A stretch of DNA of 45,800 nt, taken from Longispora albida DSM 44784. GTDB lineage: Bacteria > Actinomycetota > Actinomycetes > Mycobacteriales > Micromonosporaceae. This document shows, piece after piece, positions 15,786-24,335 of the stretch. Position 1 is the first letter of the stretch. Each line of letters begins with the position of its first letter. A program made the translations under genes and the position numbers. Below the pieces are notes generated by a model that was not told where the DNA came from, ran no database searches, and was given only the letters and a program-made list of their open reading frames with translations. The stretch is from contig NZ_KB903813.1 in assembly GCF_000379825.1 (NCBI RefSeq), positions 1 through 45,800 of the forward strand. The letters are read 5' to 3'.

Positions 15786-18119
15786 TCACAGAAGTCCGGC
15801 CAGGAGCTTCTGCTCCCGTGGCATCAGGCTCATGCCCTGCCGGGCGCGGAGCCGGTCGAGCCTGGCCAGCGCGTCAGAGCGTTCCGCCGAGTCGTCCGTG
15901 CTGACCGCGAGGCCGACCAGGGCTTCGAGGGCGTCGCGGGCGTCGTGCTGCTCGGTCAGCTGCTCGACCGCCTTCGCGAAGCGTTCCGCCGCCCCGCGCC
16001 GGTCGCCGCGGGCCAGGGCGACGCTGGCCTCGATCGCGGTACACAGGCCCCGGACGGCTCGGTTCTTCTCGTAGCCGGGCCGGGCCCGCAGGTCGGCCAG
16101 GATCGCGGTCGCGTCGTCGAGCCGCGCGTCCTGGGCGTAGGCGTGGGCTGCCGTGCACAGCAGCCGCAGGTGCAGCCCGGGCTCGCCCAGCTCGACCAGG
16201 AGCGGCATGGCCTGGCGGGCCACCATGACCGCGTCGGCGTACCGGCAGTCCAGCCTGGCCACCTCGGCCAGGTTGAGCCGGACGACCACGGTCAGCCGGG
16301 TGTCCTCGATCTGCCGGGCGAGCCGTTCCGCGACCTCCAGCCGGTGCCGGGCTGCCGTGAGGTCGCCGACCCGGATGTCGTGCCAGATCAGGTTGTTCTG
16401 GGCGACGACCATGTCCCGTGGCCGTCCGCTGCGCTGGGCGACGGCGACCGCGCCCTGAGCGTGCCGCAGGCCGGTCTCGTAGTCGCCGAGGGCCTGGCAG
16501 AGCCCGGCGGCCATCCCGTGGGCCTGAAGCTCGCCGGAGCTGTCCCCTGCCGTGGCGAAGAGCGCGATGGCCTCGTCGAGCACGTGCAGCCCCGAGTCCT
16601 CCGGATCCTGCGCGCCGATCCGGCCCGGCTCGTGGGCCAGCATCACGACACCGAGGATCGCCCAGGCCTTCGTCAGTGGTTCCACTGTGGTGGCTGCCGG
16701 GTCGGCCATGAGCGCGCGGAGCAGCTGCTCGCCCTCCTCGCTGCGGCCACGGGCCCGCCAGTACCGGGGGAGCCGGGCGGCGATCCGCAGGGCTGCCGCC
16801 GGGTCGTGCTCGGAGCCCCAGACGAGGGCGTAGCGGATCTCGCTGTAGATCTCGGAGAGTCTGGCGATCGCCTGCTTCTGGCCGGCCCCGGTCAGCGCGG
16901 CCGAGATCACCGCGACCTGGTCGGCGACGAGCGCCGCGTGCCGGGCACGGAGCGCTGCGAGTTCCTCGGGGCCGGTGCGCTCGGCAGCGTAGTCGCGTAC
17001 GACGTCGAGCAGGTGGAACCGCAGCTCGGCACCGGGCAGCAGCGTCACGAGCCCGAGAGAGACGAGCCGGTCGACGCTCGGGACGATGTCCTCTTCCGCG
17101 AGGGACTCGGCCAGTTCCATCGACCAGCGGCTCGCGAAGGTCGACAGGAGCCGGAGCACCTTGCGTTCGGTCTCGTCGAGCAGCTGGTAGCTGGAGGCGA
17201 CGGCCGCGCGGAGGCCGGCACCGAGGTCCAGCACGCGGCCGCCGTACCTGGACAGGATCTCCACCACGCTCAGCACCCGGCCCCGCGCCGCGGCCAGTTC
17301 GAGGGCGAGCGGCAGGCCGCCGAGGCGTTCGACCAGTTCGGACAGTGCGTCGCGTTCGTCGTCGGAGACCTCGTGCGCGCGGACGCGGCGGAGCCGGTCG
17401 AGGAACAGTGTCGCGCCGGCTGTGGCGTCGAGGGGGAGCAGTGTGCGCTGGTACTCGCCCTCGATGCCGATCGGGTGCCTGCCGGTCGCGATGACGTGCA
17501 GCCCGGGCAGGCTGGCCCGCAGCTGCGACAGCGCGCCGGCCACGGCGGCGGGGGAGCGCTCGATCGCGTCGACGACGATGAGGGCTGGCTGGGTACGCAG
17601 GTGGTCGATCAGTCCCTCTATCCGCACCACCTGGAACGCCGCGGCGATCGCGCCGAGCAGGTCGGTCTCCCCGGCCGCGTCGGTGACCGGCACCGCGACG
17701 ACGCCGCCCGGGTACCGGGACGCGACCTCGTGCGCGAGGGCGACCGCGAGGCTCGTCTTGCCCACGCCGGCCACGCCGACCAGCGTGATCAGCTCGGCGT
17801 CCGGCAGCAGGTCGCCGAGCTCGGCGAGGATCAGGTCCCGGCCGATGAGCTGCGGGGCCGGCGGGAGGTTGCGGATCGCGCCGTCACCGGGCGGGGTGAC
17901 GACACCCCTGGCGGCGTTGTCGAACTCGACGCGGGTGTTCCCGTTCAGGTTCAGCGCGTCGGCGAGCAGCTCGACGGTGGCGCGCTGCGGGCGGGCGACG
18001 TGGCCGCGTTCGAGGTCGCGGAGGGTACGGATGCCGACGCCGGCCCGGCTGGCCAGTTCGCTCTGGGTCAGGCCGGACGCGCGGCGCAGCAGGCGGAGCC
18101 GTTCGGCGAAACTGATCAC
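15786..18119 (-). CDS. XRE-HTH / NB-ARC (STAND) / TPR transcriptional regulator
   Basis: Protein of 777 aa. Residues about 3-60 are an XRE helix-turn-helix (LRLLRRASGLTQSELASRAG, IRTLRDLERGH). A STAND ATPase follows, with P-loop GVAGVGKTS (about 115-123), Walker B LIVVDAIE (about 180-187) and a winged-helix region; the C-terminal half is TPR-like helical repeats. Such proteins usually act as signal-sensing switches. I chose the GTG at 18119 because GGAGGG lies 6 nt before it and GTGA overlaps the stop of the MMPL gene, so translation is coupled. The extension to 18173 lies inside the transporter gene. Confidence 0.85.
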   Translation of the reverse strand: MISFAERLRLLRRASGLTQSELASRAGVGIRTLRDLERGHVARPQRATVELLADALNLNGNTRVEFDNAARGVVTPPGDGAIRNLPPAPQLIGRDLILAELGDLLPDAELITLVGVAGVGKTSLAVALAHEVASRYPGGVVAVPVTDAAGETDLLGAIAAAFQVVRIEGLIDHLRTQPALIVVDAIERSPAAVAGALSQLRASLPGLHVIATGRHPIGIEGEYQRTLLPLDATAGATLFLDRLRRVRAHEVSDDERDALSELVERLGGLPLALELAAARGRVLSVVEILSRYGGRVLDLGAGLRAAVASSYQLLDETERKVLRLLSTFASRWSMELAESLAEEDIVPSVDRLVSLGLVTLLPGAELRFHLLDVVRDYAAERTGPEELAALRARHAALVADQVAVISAALTGAGQKQAIARLSEIYSEIRYALVWGSEHDPAAALRIAARLPRYWRARGRSEEGEQLLRALMADPAATTVEPLTKAWAILGVVMLAHEPGRIGAQDPEDSGLHVLDEAIALFATAGDSSGELQAHGMAAGLCQALGDYETGLRHAQGAVAVAQRSGRPRDMVVAQNNLIWHDIRVGDLTAARHRLEVAERLARQIEDTRLTVVVRLNLAEVARLDCRYADAVMVARQAMPLLVELGEPGLHLRLLCTAAHAYAQDARLDDATAILADLRARPGYEKNRAVRGLCTAIEASVALARGDRRGAAERFAKAVEQLTEQHDARDALEALVGLAVSTDDSAERSDALARLDRLRARQGMSLMPREQKLLAGLL

Positions 18120-20104
18120 CGGGAACCCTCCAGTGTGGACGATGCCCGCGTGGTCGATGGCCACCAGTTCCACCGGCCGAGGACGGTCATCGAGGCGGGA
18201 AGCAGGAGCCCGCGCACGATCGTGACGTCGATCAGCACGGCGAGCAGCATGCCGACACCCAGCTCACGGACGGCGATCAGCTGCCCGGCGGCGAAGCCGG
18301 CGAAGACGAGGCAGATGCAGACCGCTGCGGCGGTGACGACGCGGCCGGTGCGGGTGATGCCGTCGAGCACGGCCCGGTCGTCGCTCAGGCCGTTCCGCCT
18401 GGCCTCGGTGATCCTGGCGAGCAGGAAGACCTCGTAGTCGGTGGACAGGCCGAAGACGAACACGAACAGCAGTACCGGCGTGGTCAGGTCGAGCGTCCCG
18501 AACAGCAGGCTGAGCAGCCCGAAGCTCGCCCCGGCCGTGAGCAGGTTGAAGACCAGCGCCTTGAGCGGGACGACGAGGGAGCGGGTCAGCCAGAAGAGCA
18601 GCGCGAACGTGGCCAGCAGCACGGCGAGGACCGCGATGGGCAGGCGCTTGGCGACCGAGGACCGGTAGTCGACGACCTCGGCGGCCTCTCCGCCCACGCG
18701 TACCAGGAAGGGGGTTGGCACTTCCCGCACGGCCGTGACGAGATCGCGTGCCTGTGCCCCCGTGGTCTCGCCCTTGGGGGTGAGCTGGATGATCGTCGTG
18801 CCTTCCGGCGCGTCGGAGTCGAGCGCGAGCCGATGCGCGCCGGGCAGCCGCAGCAGCTTGTTCATGTAATCGCGGACCTGCGGCGTCGCGTCGTCGGCCT
18901 CCACGATCACGTCCAGCGGCCGGGCCGCCGAGCCCGTCATCTTCTGGTACGCGTCGTAGGAGCGCCGGGCCTCCTGGCTGGCCGGGAGGGCACGCGCGTC
19001 GGAATTCTGGAGGTCGACGCCGAGGAACGGGACGCTGAGGAGCGCGAGCCCCAGCACCGTCCACAGTGTGACCTGGCCGGCGTTGCGCTGCGCGAAGCCG
19101 GCCAGTTTCGGCAGCAGCCGATCGCTGACCTTGGCCGGTTTGAGCCGGTGACCGGCGACGGCGAGGATCGCGGGCACGAGCGTCACCGCCACGGCCGCCG
19201 AGACCAGCACGACGACACAGCCGCCGAGCGCCATCGACACGAGCAGCGGCTCGTCGAAGAACAGCAGGCCGAGGAGGGACGCGGCGACCGTCAGGCCGGA
19301 GATCACGATGGTCCGGCGGGCCGACCGGCCGTCCTCCCGGAAGCGGGCGACGATCAGCAGCGAGTAGTCCACGGCCAGGCCCAGCCCGAGCAGCGTCACG
19401 ATGTTGACCGTGTACTCGCTGACCGGCGCCACCCCGGCCAGCAGCCGCAACGCCAGCAGGCTGACGAGGATGGACACGACGGCCACGGCCAGCGGGATCG
19501 ACGCGCCGAGTACCGAACCGAAGATCACGAAGAGCGCGACCAGCAGCAGCGCGAAGGCCACGCCCTCGCCGATCGCCAGGTCGCTCATCGCCTGCTCCTG
19601 GAACGCCCGCTCGGTCAGCTCCTTGCCGCCGACCAGTACCTCCGGCGCGCTGATCTGGTGCAGCAGCGTCTTCACCTGGTCCTCGGCGCCGTGCCGCTCG
19701 TCCTCGGACAGGCCGTCGACCAGCTTCACCCGGATGGTCATCGCCAGTTTGTCCCCGCTGACCTGGCCGCCGGGCGAGGAGTACAGGTCGTCGACCTTGG
19801 CGACCGGGCCGAGCTTGCGGACCTGCTCGACGATGCCGGAGACCTGGTCGACGAGCGCCTTGTCGTACACGTCCCGGCCCTTGACGACCGCGATCATCAC
19901 CGGGCCGTCGGGCACGAGCTGGTGCAGCCGGTCCCCGGCCTGCTTCGACTCGGCCCGCGGGCTCAGGGTCGGCGTCTCGCCCAGCCGGTCGAAGACCCCG
20001 CCGCCGAGTACGCCACCGAGCACGGCGACCACCGCCCAGATGGCGAGAACGACGTACCGGAACTTGTACCCGAGGCCTGCTGACACCCCGGCACTAAAGC
20101 ACAC
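18116..20104 (-). CDS. MMPL-family RND transporter
   Basis: Protein of about 662 aa with two six-helix halves. The first membrane segment (YVVLAIWAVVAVLGGVLGGG) precedes an extracytoplasmic loop. The paired conserved Asp-Tyr motifs in helix 4 of each half are present (GLAVDYSLLIVARFRE and GLSTDYEVFLLARI), which carry the proton-relay residues of MMPL proteins. The substrate is unknown; family members export lipids or drugs. The start is uncertain: GTG at 20104 (GAGG very close) or GTG at 20086. It is translationally coupled to the STAND regulator downstream, an unusual order in which the transporter comes first. Confidence 0.85.
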   Translation of the reverse strand: MCFSAGVSAGLGYKFRYVVLAIWAVVAVLGGVLGGGVFDRLGETPTLSPRAESKQAGDRLHQLVPDGPVMIAVVKGRDVYDKALVDQVSGIVEQVRKLGPVAKVDDLYSSPGGQVSGDKLAMTIRVKLVDGLSEDERHGAEDQVKTLLHQISAPEVLVGGKELTERAFQEQAMSDLAIGEGVAFALLLVALFVIFGSVLGASIPLAVAVVSILVSLLALRLLAGVAPVSEYTVNIVTLLGLGLAVDYSLLIVARFREDGRSARRTIVISGLTVAASLLGLLFFDEPLLVSMALGGCVVVLVSAAVAVTLVPAILAVAGHRLKPAKVSDRLLPKLAGFAQRNAGQVTLWTVLGLALLSVPFLGVDLQNSDARALPASQEARRSYDAYQKMTGSAARPLDVIVEADDATPQVRDYMNKLLRLPGAHRLALDSDAPEGTTIIQLTPKGETTGAQARDLVTAVREVPTPFLVRVGGEAAEVVDYRSSVAKRLPIAVLAVLLATFALLFWLTRSLVVPLKALVFNLLTAGASFGLLSLLFGTLDLTTPVLLFVFVFGLSTDYEVFLLARITEARRNGLSDDRAVLDGITRTGRVVTAAAVCICLVFAGFAAGQLIAVRELGVGMLLAVLIDVTIVRGLLLPASMTVLGRWNWWPSTTRASSTLEGSR

Positions 20105-20234
20105 CTCAGCAGCACGGGAAACCCCTCGTCAGGTATAGGACAAGTGCGGCACGGCCGGATGCCGGTTCGCTGTTCCGGTACACGAATGATCTCCTTTGGA
20201 TAGATTTGCCGGAATCACGTGTATGGAGGTGATC

Positions 20235-21263
20235 GTGAAGGTTCTCGTGTCCGCGCTGCTGCTCAGCGCCCTTCTCGTACCGGCCGGTACCGCAGCGGCC
20301 GGTCAGCCGCAGGCCACTCAGGACGGGGTCGTCGCGGCGGCCGCGCAGCAGCTCGCCGGGCCGCCGGTGACGCTGCACTACCCGGGCAGCCAGTACGTCA
20401 TCGCCCAGCTCCTCGTGCCACCCGGCAGCTCGGTCGAGGTCACCGACGCGACCGGCAGGCAACGCCGGACCTACACCGCCTCCGGCTGGACCTACTCAGT
20501 CGAGGGCGACACCATGCTCCTGACCTCCAGCTCAGCCCGGATCGTGCGCACGGCACGCGGCTTCCGTCCCGGCGAGAAGCTCTGCGGCGACGAGGACTTC
20601 CGCAACGTCACCTGCTACGCGAAGTCCCATCCGTGGACCTACGAGCACAGCAAGGCCGTCGCCCGGCTCCGCATGGTCCGGCCGGAAGGCGTCTTCGTCT
20701 GCACGGCCTGGCGGATCGGCGAGGGCGACCGGATGCTCACCAACAACCACTGCTTCTCGACGGAAGACCAGGCCCAGGGCGTCGAGGTCCAGTTCAACTA
20801 CCAGTGCGGCACGTGCGACAGCACGACCGTCGACACCGAACAGGTGATCAAGGTGCGTCCCGCCGGGATCCTCACCACCAGGACAAACCCCGACTTCACC
20901 TTGTACCGGGTGAGCGACCCCGGCACCATCGCCCACTTCGGATACCTCGAACTCGCCACCGGGGCCGCCGACGTCGGCGAACCCGTCTACATCCCCCAGC
21001 ACCCGGCCGGGCGGCCCAAGCAGCTCGCGATCCACGACGACCAGCTCGGCGGGAACCGCTGCGAGATCGGCGGCCGGTCGGCGACCCGGCTCCACTACAC
21101 GTGCGACACGCTCGGCGGCTCGTCAGGCAGCCCGGTACTGTCCCGCAACTCCCACAAGGTCATCGCCCTCCACGCCCTCGGCGCCACCTGCCTCGGCACC
21201 TCGGGCGGCAACTCCGGCTACCGGTCCGACCAGATCCACCCACTGATCGAGGAGTACCTGTAA
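20235..21263 (+). CDS. Secreted trypsin-like serine protease
   Basis: Protein of 342 aa. Signal peptide VKVLVSALLLSALLVPAGTAAAG at 1-23. The catalytic triad is readable: H172 in LTNNHCF, D220 in NPDFTLYRV, and S297 in GGSSGSPV. Paired Cys around the His and Ser loops suggest disulfides, as in secreted S1-family enzymes. About 110 residues between the signal peptide and the protease fold may be a pro-domain. The GTG at 20235 is chosen because GGAGGTGATC, fully complementary to the 16S 3' end, directly precedes it; the in-frame ATG at 20223 overlaps that site. The substrate is unknown. Confidence 0.86.
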   Translation: MKVLVSALLLSALLVPAGTAAAGQPQATQDGVVAAAAQQLAGPPVTLHYPGSQYVIAQLLVPPGSSVEVTDATGRQRRTYTASGWTYSVEGDTMLLTSSSARIVRTARGFRPGEKLCGDEDFRNVTCYAKSHPWTYEHSKAVARLRMVRPEGVFVCTAWRIGEGDRMLTNNHCFSTEDQAQGVEVQFNYQCGTCDSTTVDTEQVIKVRPAGILTTRTNPDFTLYRVSDPGTIAHFGYLELATGAADVGEPVYIPQHPAGRPKQLAIHDDQLGGNRCEIGGRSATRLHYTCDTLGGSSGSPVLSRNSHKVIALHALGATCLGTSGGNSGYRSDQIHPLIEEYL

Positions 21264-21491
21264 GCAGGCTCTGCTGTGGATGAGCGAGCCCCAGCCCGGT
21301 GCCTCTGTCGTGACCGTTCAGCGGCCAGGGGCTGTCGGCAGCGCTGGCACTCGATTCCTGCCTACCCGACCGGACGGGGGACGCTCTAGACACAGAGTCA
21401 CTGGTCAGCCACGATCACTGAAGCACCCAGCTGTCTTCTTCGTGCTTCTTTCTCTGGCATTGGGCGGGTTGGTGATCAACACTTGATCCCG

Positions 21492-22565
21492 ATGGCTGAC
21501 ATGGATGGCGCATCGCTGCGCAGGGCTCGCGAGGAGGCCGGGCTCAGCCTGGCCGGGATGGCTCGCCGGGCCGGCTACAGCCGCAGCCACCTCGGCAACG
21601 TCGAGACCGGCGCGAAGCGAGTGACCACCGATGTCGTGCTGGCCTACGAGCGCGTACTGGGAGATGTGTTGGACCGCCGCGGAGTACTGACCGGCCTGGC
21701 CGCCGGGCTGATCGGACCGGGTGCCGCGTCTGAGCTGATCCGGCACGGGTTCACCTCGGCGCTCGACGGGCGGGGTTCGCCCGATGACTGGGAGCGGCAG
21801 GTCGCCGGGTACGGCCACGACTACATGGTTCTCGGAGCGAGCGAGTTGCAGGCCAAGCTCGCCGGGGACCTGGTCGTGCTCCAGCAGCACGTGGAAAGCC
21901 CGCACCTGTGGGGCCTGGCCGCCCGCGCCATGACCGTGTACGGCAAGACAACGAAGGAACCGGCTGAGGCCATCTCCTGGTACGCACTCGCAGGGAAGGC
22001 CGCTGACCGGTCCGGCGACGAATCCGTACAGGTATGGACGCGGGGCCGGGCCGCGCTGGCACTGGCCTACGAAGGCGCTGCTCTCAACGTCGCGAGCCAG
22101 CTCGCCGAACACGCGTTGCAACTCTCGGACAAGCCCTCACTGGGACGCCTGAACGCCCTGCTCGGGCAGGCCCACGTCCAGGGACTGCGCGGGCAGCGCA
22201 AGGAAGCACAGTCCTCGCTGGACACCGCCCGGCGGGTATTCGACCAGTGCGGTTCCGAGGAACAGATCTCGGACTTCGCCATCCCGGAATGGCGCATGGC
22301 GACGATCAGCAGCCTCCTGCTCTCCCGGGTCGGAGCAGAGGCCCAGGCCGTGAAGGCACAGGAGACAGCGGACACGACCCGCCCGGCCACACTCCCCCGG
22401 TTCGCGACCCACATCGAACTCCACAGAGGACTGATGCTGGCTCGCACGGGTGACCGGACCGGCGGGGCGACCTACGCCCGCGCCGCCCTGGCCAAGCTGC
22501 CAGCCGAGAAGCACAGCCAGTCGCTCCGGCTGATGCTCACCGAGATCGAGCGAACCGGTTCGTGA
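21492..22565 (+). CDS. XRE-family regulator with C-terminal TPR-like domain
   Basis: Protein of about 357 aa. The HTH is at the N-terminus: LRRAREEAGLSLAGMARRAG and SRSHLGNVETGAKRVT. The rest is alpha-helical and TPR-like (repeated WTRGRAALALAYEG, LNALLGQAHVQGL, RRVFDQCG). This HTH plus long helical region is common in actinomycete regulators encoded next to Nudix or effector genes. ATG at 21492 is chosen; TTG 21483 and ATG 21501 are alternatives and no clear ribosome site decides. Its TGA overlaps the GTG of the Nudix gene (GTGA). A GAAGCAC/GTGCTTC inverted repeat (about 21420-21455) lies upstream. Confidence 0.83.
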   Translation: MADMDGASLRRAREEAGLSLAGMARRAGYSRSHLGNVETGAKRVTTDVVLAYERVLGDVLDRRGVLTGLAAGLIGPGAASELIRHGFTSALDGRGSPDDWERQVAGYGHDYMVLGASELQAKLAGDLVVLQQHVESPHLWGLAARAMTVYGKTTKEPAEAISWYALAGKAADRSGDESVQVWTRGRAALALAYEGAALNVASQLAEHALQLSDKPSLGRLNALLGQAHVQGLRGQRKEAQSSLDTARRVFDQCGSEEQISDFAIPEWRMATISSLLLSRVGAEAQAVKAQETADTTRPATLPRFATHIELHRGLMLARTGDRTGGATYARAALAKLPAEKHSQSLRLMLTEIERTGS

Positions 22566-22960
22566 CGCGGATGCCGATCGCGGCGGCCGTCGTCGTCTCG
22601 GACGGGCGGGTTCTGCTGGTCCGCAGGAAACAACGGGAAGGGCAGCTGTCGTGGCAGTTCCCAGCCGGCGAAGTCGAACCAGGGGAGACCGGCACCGACG
22701 CGGCAGTCCGCGAAGCCCACGAAGAAACGGACCTGATCGTCCGGGCGATCGGGACCCTGGGTAACCGGGCGCACCTCGCTACCGGCCGGACGATGATCTA
22801 TGTGGCATGCGAAGTGCTGTCCGGTACGGCTCGCGTCGCCGACGAAGAGGAGCTCGCCGAGGTCGAGTGGTGCGACGGCACCCGGCTGGCCGAGTGCATC
22901 CCCTACCCGTTGTTCGGCCCGGTACGGGCCTACCTCGACGAACACCTCCGGAAATGCTGA
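22562..22960 (+). CDS. Nudix hydrolase
   Basis: Protein of 132 aa and near the minimal Nudix size. The box is at residues 36-58: G36, E42, R50-E51, E54-E55 (GEVEPGETGTDAAVREAHEETDL); the final Gly of the consensus is Asp. It starts with GTG overlapping the regulator's TGA, so the two are translationally coupled and probably function together. It might hydrolyse a nucleotide or sugar-nucleotide signal sensed by the regulator; that is inference. A terminator begins right after the stop. Confidence 0.88.
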   Translation: MTRMPIAAAVVVSDGRVLLVRRKQREGQLSWQFPAGEVEPGETGTDAAVREAHEETDLIVRAIGTLGNRAHLATGRTMIYVACEVLSGTARVADEEELAEVEWCDGTRLAECIPYPLFGPVRAYLDEHLRKC

Positions 22961-22991
22961 GCCCGCGCGGGGAGCAGACCCCCGCGCGGGC
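22961..22991 (+). terminator. GC-rich terminator hairpin of the XRE-Nudix operon
   Basis: Perfect 12-bp arms, GCCCGCGCGGGG (22961-22972) with CCCCGCGCGGGC (22980-22991), begin one base after the Nudix stop codon. Only a weak T-run follows. The repeat element copy B lies 57 nt further on. Confidence 0.75.
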
Positions 22992-23048
22992 GGCTTAGCA
23001 GGTACACCACAAGCTTGTGAACTTTGGTTTGGATCGCACCTGAAGTGG

Positions 23049-23145
23049 CCCGCTGAGGGCGGATCTGGCAAGCCTCGGGGTTCGCCACGTACCGGTGTTG
23101 TACGTGGCGAACCCCGAGGCGCAGTCCAGATTCGTCCTCAGCGGG
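23049..23145. repeat. Two-tier long hairpin element, copy B
   Basis: A 97-nt hairpin with the same plan as copy A. The outer 20-pair stem is 23049-23068 with 23126-23145 (two G-U pairs on the plus strand), the internal loop is CAA against GCAGT, the inner 21-bp stem is perfect (23072-23092 with 23100-23120), and the loop is CGGTGTT. The inner stem sequence differs from copy A at many positions, always with compensating changes. It ends 9 nt from the stop codon of the acyl-CoA dehydrogenase, between convergent genes. The flanks shared by A and C are largely absent here beyond GTGG on the left. Confidence 0.9.
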
Positions 23146-23154
23146 TCCAAACGG

Positions 23155-24312
23155 TCAGGAGAGGAGGTCGCGGGCGATGAGCATGCGCTGGACCTCGCTG
23201 GTGCCCTCGCCGATCTCCAGGATCTTGGCGTCGCGGTAGAAGCGGCCAGCCGGGAACTCGTTCATGAAGCCGTAGCCACCGTGGATCTGGGCGCACTCGC
23301 GGGCGCTGGTGGTGGCGGCTTCCGACGAGTACAGCTTGGCGATGGCCGCCTGGCGCTTGAAGTCCTCGCCGGCCAGCATGCGGGCCGCAGCGTCGTAGTA
23401 GGCGAGGCGGGAGGTGTGGGCCCGCAGCTCCATGTCCGCGATCTTGAACTGGACGGCCTGGTAGTTCGCGATGGGCTGGCCGAAGGCGTGGCGTTCCTTC
23501 GCGTACTTCACCGACTCGTCCACGCAGCCCTGGGCGAGGCCGACCGCGAGCGCCGAGATCGCGATCCGGCCCTCGTCGAGGATCCGGAGGAACTGGGCGT
23601 AGCCACGGCCCTGCTCGCCGACCAGGTTGCCGACCGGCACCCGGACGTTGTCGAACGTCAGCTCGTGGGTGTCGGAGGCGCACCAGCCGACCTTCGAGTA
23701 CCCGGGCGCGACGGTGAAGCCCGGCGTGCCGTGCGGGACGATGATCGAGGAGATCTCCTTCTTGCCGTTCTCCTTGATCCCGGTCACGGCCGTGACGGTC
23801 ACCAGCGTCGAGATGTCGGTACCCGAGTTGGTGATGAACGCCTTCGAGCCGTTGATGATCCACTCGGTGCCGTCCTCCGACAGCTCCGCGCGGGTCATCG
23901 TGCCGCCGGCGTCTGAGCCCGTACCCGGCTCGGTGAGGCCGAAGGCTGCCAGCTTGCGGCCGGACAGCAGATCGGGGAGGTACTGCTTCTTCTGCTCCTC
24001 GGTACCGAACCGGTAGATCGGCATCGCGCCCAGGCTGATCGCGGCCTCCAGCGTGATCGACACGCTGGAGTCGACCCGGGCGATCTCCTCCAGGGCCAGG
24101 CAGAGGGCGAAGTAGTCGCCGCCCATGCCGCCGTACTCCTCCGGGAACGGCAGGCCGAACAGCCCCATCTCGCCCATCTTCGCGATGATCTCGTAGGGGA
24201 AGGCGTGCCGCTCGTAGTAGTCGCCGATGACGGGCGCGATCTCCTTCGCCGCGAACTCGCGGACGGTCTGGCGGAGCGCCTCGTGCTCGTCGCTGAGCTT
24301 GAAGTCAACCAT
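23155..24312 (-). CDS. Acyl-CoA dehydrogenase (branched-chain degradation context)
   Basis: Protein of 385 aa and full length. FAD/substrate signatures: FGLTEPGTGSDAGG and WIINGSKAFITNSG in the middle domain, then QIHGGYGFMNEFPAGRFYRDAKI and IGEGTSEVQR at the C-terminus, where E369 is at the catalytic-base position of short/branched-chain enzymes. Classical isovaleryl-CoA dehydrogenases use a Glu elsewhere, so the substrate may be another short or branched acyl-CoA. The ATG at 24312 has an AAAGGACA site. It is the second gene after the carboxyltransferase, 23 nt downstream, and probably acts with it in leucine or isoleucine/valine degradation. Confidence 0.9.
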   Translation of the reverse strand: MVDFKLSDEHEALRQTVREFAAKEIAPVIGDYYERHAFPYEIIAKMGEMGLFGLPFPEEYGGMGGDYFALCLALEEIARVDSSVSITLEAAISLGAMPIYRFGTEEQKKQYLPDLLSGRKLAAFGLTEPGTGSDAGGTMTRAELSEDGTEWIINGSKAFITNSGTDISTLVTVTAVTGIKENGKKEISSIIVPHGTPGFTVAPGYSKVGWCASDTHELTFDNVRVPVGNLVGEQGRGYAQFLRILDEGRIAISALAVGLAQGCVDESVKYAKERHAFGQPIANYQAVQFKIADMELRAHTSRLAYYDAAARMLAGEDFKRQAAIAKLYSSEAATTSARECAQIHGGYGFMNEFPAGRFYRDAKILEIGEGTSEVQRMLIARDLLS

Positions 24313-24335
24313 GTCGCTGTGTCCTTTGGGGCGTC

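Noticed and set aside
15606-18437. 943-aa plus-strand open frame
   Set aside because: Entirely antisense to the STAND regulator and MMPL gene; composition typical of the reverse strand of GC-rich genes, no recognisable domain.
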